From Hyphomicrobiales bacterium (GTDB lineage Bacteria > Pseudomonadota > Alphaproteobacteria > Rhizobiales > Beijerinckiaceae), in NCBI GenBank assembly GCA_947374125.1, contig CANCAR010000029.1:1-18629 (forward strand): a stretch of DNA of 18,629 bases, given 5' to 3'. Below the pieces are notes generated by a model that did no database searches, was not told where the DNA came from, and worked only from the letters and a program-made list of their open reading frames with translations. Position 1 is the first letter of the stretch, and the number at the start of each line of letters is the position of its first letter. This document shows positions 14,466 to 18,629 of the stretch, one piece after another. Made by a program: the position numbers and the translations under genes.

Positions 14466-15212
14466 ATGTCCGATCCTGTCATTTTAATCCCCGCCCGCAT
14501 GGCTTCCACCCGCCTTCCGGGCAAGCCTTTGGCCGATATCGGCGGCGAGCCGATGATTGTGCATGTCTGGCGGCGCGCCATGGAAACGGGGCTTGGACCT
14601 GTGGTTGTGGCGACCGATACGCCGGAAATTGTTGCAGCGATCGAGAAAGTGGGCGGAATCGCGGTCTTAACGCGCGCGGACCACCCGTCAGGCTCAGACC
14701 GGATTTTCGAGGCGGTTGAGGCGTTTGACCCTGAAGGCCGCCATGACGTCGTGGTGAATGTGCAGGGCGATTTGCCGACCATTGACCCGCGCGCCATTGC
14801 CGCCTCTGTGCCGCCACTTTCTAACCGTGCAGTGGATATTGCCACTTTAGCAGTGGAGATTCGGCGCGAGGAAGAAAAGACCGACCCGAATGTCGTCAAA
14901 GCCGTTTGCACCGAGCTGGCTCCCGGTCTGATGCGCGCGCTTTATTTTACCCGCGCGACCGCGCCAACGGGGCCGGGGCCGCTTTATCACCATATCGGGC
15001 TTTATGCTTGGCGACGATCGGCGTTGAAGCGGTTTGTGTCGCTGCCGCCTTCGCCGCTTGAAATTCGTGAGCGATTGGAGCAACTCCGCGCGCTGGAGGC
15101 CGGAATGCGGATCGACATTGCCCTGGTGGATGATGTACCGCTGGGCGTCGACGCGCCGCATGATCTTGAGCGCGCGCGTGCCATTATTGCTAACCGTCCT
15201 AGGGTCCATTGA
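14466..15212 (+). CDS. kdsB: 3-deoxy-manno-octulosonate cytidylyltransferase (CMP-KDO synthetase)
   Basis: The 248-aa cytosolic enzyme couples CTP and KDO to give CMP-KDO for lipopolysaccharide inner-core synthesis. The nucleotide-binding N-terminus VILIPARMASTRLPGKPLAD (5-24) is diagnostic. HPSGSDRIFEAV and VVNVQGDLPTIDP follow; the family usually has QGDEP, but Leu is seen in alphaproteobacterial members as far as I recall. YFTRATAP with YHHIGLYAWRR, then PSPLEIRERLEQLRALE and PLGVDAPHDLERAR, complete the signature. The Shine-Dalgarno site is weak (AGAAG). The stop is 3 nt before the pheA start, so the two genes are co-transcribed. Confidence 0.96.
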   Translation: MSDPVILIPARMASTRLPGKPLADIGGEPMIVHVWRRAMETGLGPVVVATDTPEIVAAIEKVGGIAVLTRADHPSGSDRIFEAVEAFDPEGRHDVVVNVQGDLPTIDPRAIAASVPPLSNRAVDIATLAVEIRREEEKTDPNVVKAVCTELAPGLMRALYFTRATAPTGPGPLYHHIGLYAWRRSALKRFVSLPPSPLEIRERLEQLRALEAGMRIDIALVDDVPLGVDAPHDLERARAIIANRPRVH

Positions 15213-15215
15213 ACC

Positions 15216-16067
15216 ATGAGTAATAATCAGTTGATCGCCTATCAGGGCGAGCCGGGTGCCAATTCCGATATCGCCTGCCGCGACGTGTTCCCCGATTGGA
15301 CGCCATTGCCGTGCGCCTCGTTTGAAGACGCGTTTGCCTCGATTATCGATGGTACCGTCAGCCTCGGCATGATCCCCATTGAAAATTCACTCGCGGGCCG
15401 GGTGGCCGATATCCATCATTTTCTCCCGCAATCGGGTTTGCACATTATCGGCGAATATTTTTTGCCGATCCATTTTCAATTGCTGGGTGTGAAGGGCACA
15501 AAGATTGAAGATTTGAAAAGCGTGCATAGCCATGTGCATGCGCTTGGCCAATGCCGCAAGATCATCCGGAAATATGGGCTTAAAGCCGTGATTGCGGGCG
15601 ACACCGCAGGCTCGGCGCGGGAAGTCTCCGAATGGGGTGACAAAACCCGCGCTTCTTTGGCCACAGCTTTAGCGGGCAAAATCTACGGACTTGAGACGCT
15701 GGCCGAGAATGTCGAAGATTCGGAAAACAACACCACGCGCTTTATCGTGCTCTCGAAGGATCCGAAATGGGCCAAGCCGAAAAATGGCCCGACGGTGACG
15801 ACCTTCCTCTTCCGCGTCCGCAACGTGCCTGCAGCGCTCTACAAAGCACTCGGCGGCTTCGCCACCAATGACGTTAACATGACGAAGCTCGAAAGCTATA
15901 TGGTCGACGGCTCGTTTTCCGCCACGCAGTTTCTGGCGGATGTGGATGGGCATCCGGATGACGCCAATCTGAAACTGGCGTTGGAGGAGTTGGAGTTCTT
16001 CTCGCGCGAAGTGAAGATTTTAGGGGTTTATCCTGCGCATCCGTATCGCGCTGAGGCGATGGGGTGA
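15216..16067 (+). CDS. pheA: Prephenate dehydratase
   Basis: The 283-aa monofunctional enzyme converts prephenate to phenylpyruvate in phenylalanine synthesis; no chorismate mutase domain is present. The catalytic domain spans about 1-185: YQGEPGANSDIA (9-20), MIPIENSLAGRV (52-63) and NTTRF at 172-176, whose Thr is the key catalytic residue. The C-terminal ACT domain (about 193-275) contains NVPAALYKALGGFATNDVNM and KLESYMVDG; the latter stands in place of the ESRP allosteric motif, as I recall for alphaproteobacterial PheA. Phenylalanine feedback through the ACT domain is expected from the family. It is co-transcribed with kdsB. Confidence 0.95.
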   Translation: MSNNQLIAYQGEPGANSDIACRDVFPDWTPLPCASFEDAFASIIDGTVSLGMIPIENSLAGRVADIHHFLPQSGLHIIGEYFLPIHFQLLGVKGTKIEDLKSVHSHVHALGQCRKIIRKYGLKAVIAGDTAGSAREVSEWGDKTRASLATALAGKIYGLETLAENVEDSENNTTRFIVLSKDPKWAKPKNGPTVTTFLFRVRNVPAALYKALGGFATNDVNMTKLESYMVDGSFSATQFLADVDGHPDDANLKLALEELEFFSREVKILGVYPAHPYRAEAMG

Positions 16068-16074
16068 GGAGTGC

Positions 16075-16113
16075 TCGCGCGAAGCGCGACAAAACGATCC
16101 TGTGAATCGTTTT
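16075..16113 (+). terminator. Tandem hairpins after pheA, possible terminator of kdsB-pheA
   Basis: TCGCGC-GAA-GCGCGA (16075-16089) is immediately followed by AAAACGAT-N7-ATCGTTTT (16091-16113), both perfect, beginning 8 nt after the pheA stop. The second ends in four T, a weak U tract. The pair also looks like a dispersed repeat unit, so it could be a mobile palindrome that doubles as a terminator. Confidence 0.55.
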
Positions 16114-16157
16114 GAACGACGAACGCCCGAAGCCATAGCAAAAGGCAGGGTAACGTA

Positions 16158-16243
16158 CTTCGACACGCTCTTCTGTCGCGACTCACCATGAGGATATGTC
16201 GACGTCCCATTCCTGAGCCACGTCGAAGCCGTGGTTCGAAGGA
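16158..16243. repeat. Degenerate dispersed palindromic repeat
   Basis: This stretch begins CTTCGACACGCTC, contains CACCATGAGGA and, in inverse, TTCCTGAG, and ends GGTTCGAAGGA. It matches by eye a decayed copy of the CTTCGA...CTCAGGATGAGG...TCGAAGG palindromes common in alphaproteobacteria. It occupies most of the 317-nt gene-free gap 16068-16384, together with the hairpins before it and the upp tail remnant after it. Confidence 0.5.
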
Positions 16244-16252
16244 CGGACAGAG

Positions 16253-16308
16253 CCTCACTTCGTCCCATGCATTTGATTACCCGTGACACTCAGTCTATGC
16301 ACACCTTA
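16253..16308 (-). pseudogene. Decayed remnant of the upp 3' end, or att-like duplication
   Basis: Sixteen bases (16253-16268, CCTCACTTCGTCCCAT) are identical to 17792-17807, where they cover the upp stop and last codons. Similarity fades without a gap over about the next 40 nt, including GCAC and TAGCCG at the same spacing. Read in the upp frame, the remnant ends GNQMHGTK-stop, against GDRMYGTK-stop in Upp. An in-frame stop shows it is not functional. Confidence 0.55.
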
Positions 16309-16384
16309 GCCGCTCTTCTCCAATCAACGTGCCCCACAATTGATCACCAACATCATTCGACATTTTCTTACCGAACGTGTGCTG

Positions 16385-17260
16385 TCAGGAATTTTGAGAC
16401 GAGATTTCCTGGAATAGCGCGACAATCCAGCTTCGAACCCTTTTTATCGCGGGTACGCTTTGTAAGTCCCGATGCGTGACCAGCCAGACTGGTCGCTTGG
16501 GTATCGGAGACGGAGAGGGTATTTCGATCAGGTCGTGCGTCGAAGCAAATACCCTTGGCAGAAGGGCGATTCCTACGCCCGCCTCGACGGCTCTTGCCAT
16601 CGCCCTCGCGCTGGAGGTCCTGACCGCCAACGCTTTGGCGAGGCCATTCTCTTCGATCCAGGCAACCTCCGCGATTCGACCGTAACTCCCGTCAAAACCG
16701 ATGAGACGCTCATGTTTGAGTTCCAGCCCTGCCGGATCTCGACCCGCGAGGTAGGCGCGCGACGCATAAAGTCCGAATCTTAAGCTCGGGAGACTCCTGA
16801 CAATCAGGCTATCCCCGATGGGTTTTGCGAACCTAACAGCGATGTCGGCCTCGTGGGCCGACAGGCTGACGACCTCGGTTGTCGAAACGAGATCGATGCG
16901 GACATGGGGTGCCACCATCAAGCTCTGCAAGGCCGGCGCGAGAAGTTCGCTGATAATCGGCTCCGTTGCCGATACTCGGACGGGCATGGTACGCCCATCG
17001 GACCGCAGGGCGGTCGTAAGACGGTCGACATCGTTCATACGCGCCTCTACCTTTGAGGCCCGCTCCCAAACCCTCTCGCCTTCGATGGTCAGTTCAACGC
17101 CTTTTGGCGAGCGTCGCGTGACTTTGAATCCAAGGTCTTGCTCGAGTGAGTCCAAATGGCGCGCAACAGTTGCTATCGAAAGGCGAAGGCGCGTCGCTGC
17201 GTCACCGAGTGTTCGTGACTCTGCTACGGCACAGAAAATTCTGAGGTCGTTCCAGTCCAT
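16385..17260 (-). CDS. LysR-family transcriptional regulator
   Basis: The 291-aa regulator has an N-terminal winged helix-turn-helix (about 1-62: MDWNDLRIFCAVAESRTLGD, then AATRLRLSIATVARHLDSLE and LGFKVTRRSPKGVELTIEGE) and a LysR substrate-binding domain. It shows features of the LrhA/CrgA-like group that begins MDWNDL. The effector is unknown. The ATG at 17260 gives the standard N-terminus; the longest ORF adds 23 residues of no recognisable sequence. The Shine-Dalgarno site is weak. It is divergent from the DUF4267-like gene across 100 nt, the usual layout for a LysR protein controlling its neighbour, so that gene is the likeliest target. Confidence 0.92.
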   Translation of the reverse strand: MDWNDLRIFCAVAESRTLGDAATRLRLSIATVARHLDSLEQDLGFKVTRRSPKGVELTIEGERVWERASKVEARMNDVDRLTTALRSDGRTMPVRVSATEPIISELLAPALQSLMVAPHVRIDLVSTTEVVSLSAHEADIAVRFAKPIGDSLIVRSLPSLRFGLYASRAYLAGRDPAGLELKHERLIGFDGSYGRIAEVAWIEENGLAKALAVRTSSARAMARAVEAGVGIALLPRVFASTHDLIEIPSPSPIPKRPVWLVTHRDLQSVPAIKRVRSWIVALFQEISSQNS

Positions 17261-17308
17261 GCGGTGCTTTCGAATTATGAAAAACCATTTTGCAAATTTG
17301 ATTGTATT

Positions 17309-17326
17309 CATCGGCTGTAGCCGGTG
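17309..17326. promoter_or_regulatory. Near-perfect 18-bp palindrome between the LysR and DUF4267-like genes
   Basis: CATCGGCT-GT-AGCCGGTG has 7 of 8 arm positions paired (the eighth would be a G.U pair in RNA). It lies midway in the divergent intergenic region, 35 nt before the DUF4267-like start, and is a candidate regulator-binding site. It does not follow the simple T-N11-A LysR box. Confidence 0.4.
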
Positions 17327-17360
17327 CAATGCTCATTCAAACAATCAGGAGAAACTTCAA

Positions 17361-17750
17361 ATGGATCCGACGGCTGCGCTTCACCTAGCGACTTCCACCA
17401 AAATCGTGGCGACTATCGCTGCTCTCGTTTTCTCTGGAATTGGGGTGCATCTGTTGCTCGTTCCCGGCGGGGGGGCGAGCTTTTTCGGCATGCCTATGTC
17501 GAATCCGGAGGGGCATGCCTTTGTTCGTACGACGGGCGCGCGTAATATTGGTTTGAGCCTCACGGCACTGGCGCTGATCGCACTTGATGCTCGCCTCGGC
17601 CTCGCGGCCATGCTGGTTGCGGCTTCTATCATCGCGGGTCTTGATGCTGCGATAGTCAGTCGCCAATCCGGCGCCTCCAAGAGTGCAAAGCACTGGGTCT
17701 ATCTTGTCGGCCTTTCCGGCGCCGGGTTGTGGGTTGGTTTGGTAGGCTAG
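17361..17750 (+). CDS. DUF4267-like small membrane protein
   Basis: The 129-aa product has about four hydrophobic segments: around 13-35, 58-76, 78-95 and 110-128. The segment SFFGMPMSNPEGHAFVRTTG, then ARNIGLSLTALALIALDARL, resembles DUF4267 proteins (FGLPxxxx...xxGxRDLxLGLxxL). The function of that family is not known to me. The start at ATG 17361 is set by AGGAG 9 nt upstream; the same frame is open far upstream on the strand opposite the LysR gene, but that part is a shadow. The divergent LysR gene probably regulates it. Confidence 0.82.
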   Translation: MDPTAALHLATSTKIVATIAALVFSGIGVHLLLVPGGGASFFGMPMSNPEGHAFVRTTGARNIGLSLTALALIALDARLGLAAMLVAASIIAGLDAAIVSRQSGASKSAKHWVYLVGLSGAGLWVGLVG

Positions 17751-17793
17751 AACCTCATGATGTGACTGAATCAGGTTGGGACTTTATTCCCCC

Positions 17794-18423
17794 TCACTTC
17801 GTCCCATACATCCGGTCGCCCGCGTCCCCCAAACCCGGCACGATATAGCCGTGGTCGTTCAAATGGCTATCAATCGCTGCGGTCCACACCGGCACATCTG
17901 GATGGGCGGTGGTAAATTTGGCGATGCCTTCGGGGGCGGCGAGCAGGCAGACGAAGCGTAGATCAGTGACGCCGCGGGCTTTGAGGCGGTCAACGGCTGC
18001 GATGGCAGAATTGGCGGTGGCGAGCATGGGGTCCATGACGATGACCATGCGCTCGGCGACATCGCTTGGGGCTTTGAAATAGTACTCAACAGCCGTCAGC
18101 GTTTCAGGATCGCGATAAAGCCCGATATGGGCGACGCGGGCCGAGGGGACGAGGTTGAGCATCCCATCGAGAAAGCCAACACCTGCGCGCAAAATGGGCG
18201 CGAAGACGAGCTTTTTGCCCGCTATCATCGGCTTCATGGTTTTTTCGAGCGGTGTTTCGACTTCGACAAGCTCGAGCGGCAGGTCGCGCGTTACTTCATA
18301 AGCGAGCAGCATGCCGATTTCGTTGAGCAGCTGGCGGAAATTTGTTGTCGAGCGGTTTTTATCGCGCATCAAGGTCAGTTTGTGTTGGACGAGCGGATGA
18401 TCGACAACGGTAACGCCTTGCAT
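17794..18423 (-). CDS. upp: Uracil phosphoribosyltransferase
   Basis: The 209-aa cytosolic salvage enzyme makes UMP from uracil and PRPP. VVDHPLVQHKLTLMRDKNRS (6-25) is the characteristic N-terminus, APILRAGVGFLDG the central motif, and DPMLATANS (131-139) the PRPP-binding loop, where E. coli has DPMLATGGS. The uracil-binding C-terminus is intact (GYIVPGLGDAGDRMYGTK). ATG 18423 gives the normal family length and has GAGG 5 nt upstream; the longest ORF adds eight residues. The last bases are part of a 16-bp direct repeat also found at 16253-16268. Confidence 0.97.
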   Translation of the reverse strand: MQGVTVVDHPLVQHKLTLMRDKNRSTTNFRQLLNEIGMLLAYEVTRDLPLELVEVETPLEKTMKPMIAGKKLVFAPILRAGVGFLDGMLNLVPSARVAHIGLYRDPETLTAVEYYFKAPSDVAERMVIVMDPMLATANSAIAAVDRLKARGVTDLRFVCLLAAPEGIAKFTTAHPDVPVWTAAIDSHLNDHGYIVPGLGDAGDRMYGTK

Positions 18424-18448
18424 GGTGGCCTCGCGAGATTTTTTCAAA

Positions 18449-18462
18449 CTAAACGAGTTTAG
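18449..18462. promoter_or_regulatory. Perfect 14-bp palindrome upstream of upp
   Basis: CTAAAC-GA-GTTTAG lies 26 nt upstream of the upp ATG. With a 2-nt spacer it is too tight for an RNA hairpin, so an operator is more plausible than a terminator. No matching site is seen elsewhere in the window. Confidence 0.3.
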
Positions 18463-18558
18463 GCGGGATGAGGGGTGATGACGATCCGCAATTCATGTTA
18501 GGGGGCGTGGCATTTGGTGTTTTCCACGTAAATTGTAAAAGAGTTAGCGCACTGCATA

Positions 18559-18612
18559 ACCGTCTTTGCGAGGTGAGGATCGTTTTGAGTGACATACGCG
18601 ATGCAATCCCGC
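18559..18612. repeat. Diverged copy of the CGTC(A/T)TTGCGAG...GCAATCC repeat
   Basis: The segment has CCGTCTTTGCGAGG at one end and GATGCAATCC at the other, the same hallmarks as the arms of the 10564-10691 element. It is single-armed in the part visible before the window ends. No gene is seen between 18448 and 18629. Confidence 0.45.
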
Positions 18613-18629
18613 TGGCGAACCTTGTTCGG

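Noticed and set aside
16818..17360. Long N-terminal extension giving a 310-aa protein in the DUF4267 frame
   Set aside because: The extension runs antisense to the LysR gene and has no recognisable domain; AGGAG before ATG 17361 gives a normal short membrane protein.

Overview
The window looks like chromosome of an alphaproteobacterium, probably a member of the Hyphomicrobiales (Rhizobiales). The grounds are the cycM / kdsB-pheA arrangement, the style of the DppA, RcnA and KdsB proteins, and many dispersed palindromic repeats of a kind I associate with that order. I see no rRNA, tRNA, CRISPR array, transposase or integrase.

Layout. (1) 1-8075, minus strand: a dipeptide ABC transporter operon, read right to left as dppA (binding protein), a hairpin-rich gap, dppB, dppC, dppD and dppF. 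It continues with little or no gap into a creatininase-family amidohydrolase, a ketopantoate-reductase-like oxidoreductase and an SDR oxidoreductase that runs off the left edge. Spacing and overlaps suggest one import-and-catabolism unit: import of a peptide-like compound, amide hydrolysis, then redox steps. (2) 8206-9295, minus: cobU/cobP (cobalamin nucleotide-loop assembly) overlapping a TPR protein. (3) 9350-10736: an AT-richer two-gene plus-strand cassette, a short protein resembling the C-terminus of a DUF1778-type antitoxin followed with an ATGA overlap by an Abi_C (abortive-infection C-terminal) protein carrying an RN-x5-H, HEPN-like motif. It is bounded by near-identical 26-nt inverted repeats. 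This is the best candidate for a poorly described system. (4) 10564-14274, minus: a palindromic element with an embedded terminator, then typA (translational GTPase), rcnA (Ni/Co exporter with a His/Asp-rich loop) and cycM (membrane-anchored cytochrome c). (5) 14275-16067, plus: a divergent control region with a terminator-like hairpin, then kdsB (CMP-KDO synthesis) and pheA (prephenate dehydratase) 3 nt apart. (6) 16068-17793: stacked repeats, a decayed copy of the 3' end of upp, and a divergent LysR regulator / DUF4267-like membrane protein pair. (7) 17794-18423, minus: intact upp. A 16-bp exact direct repeat at the upp 3' end and at 16253 brackets the LysR/DUF4267 pair, which suggests this pair was acquired by insertion or duplication at upp.

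Housekeeping genes (typA, kdsB, pheA, upp, cycM, cobU) are thus interspersed with two likely accessory inserts (9350-10736 and 16253-17807), each flanked by repeats. Family assignments rest on motif recognition from the translated sequence alone; no database search was possible.
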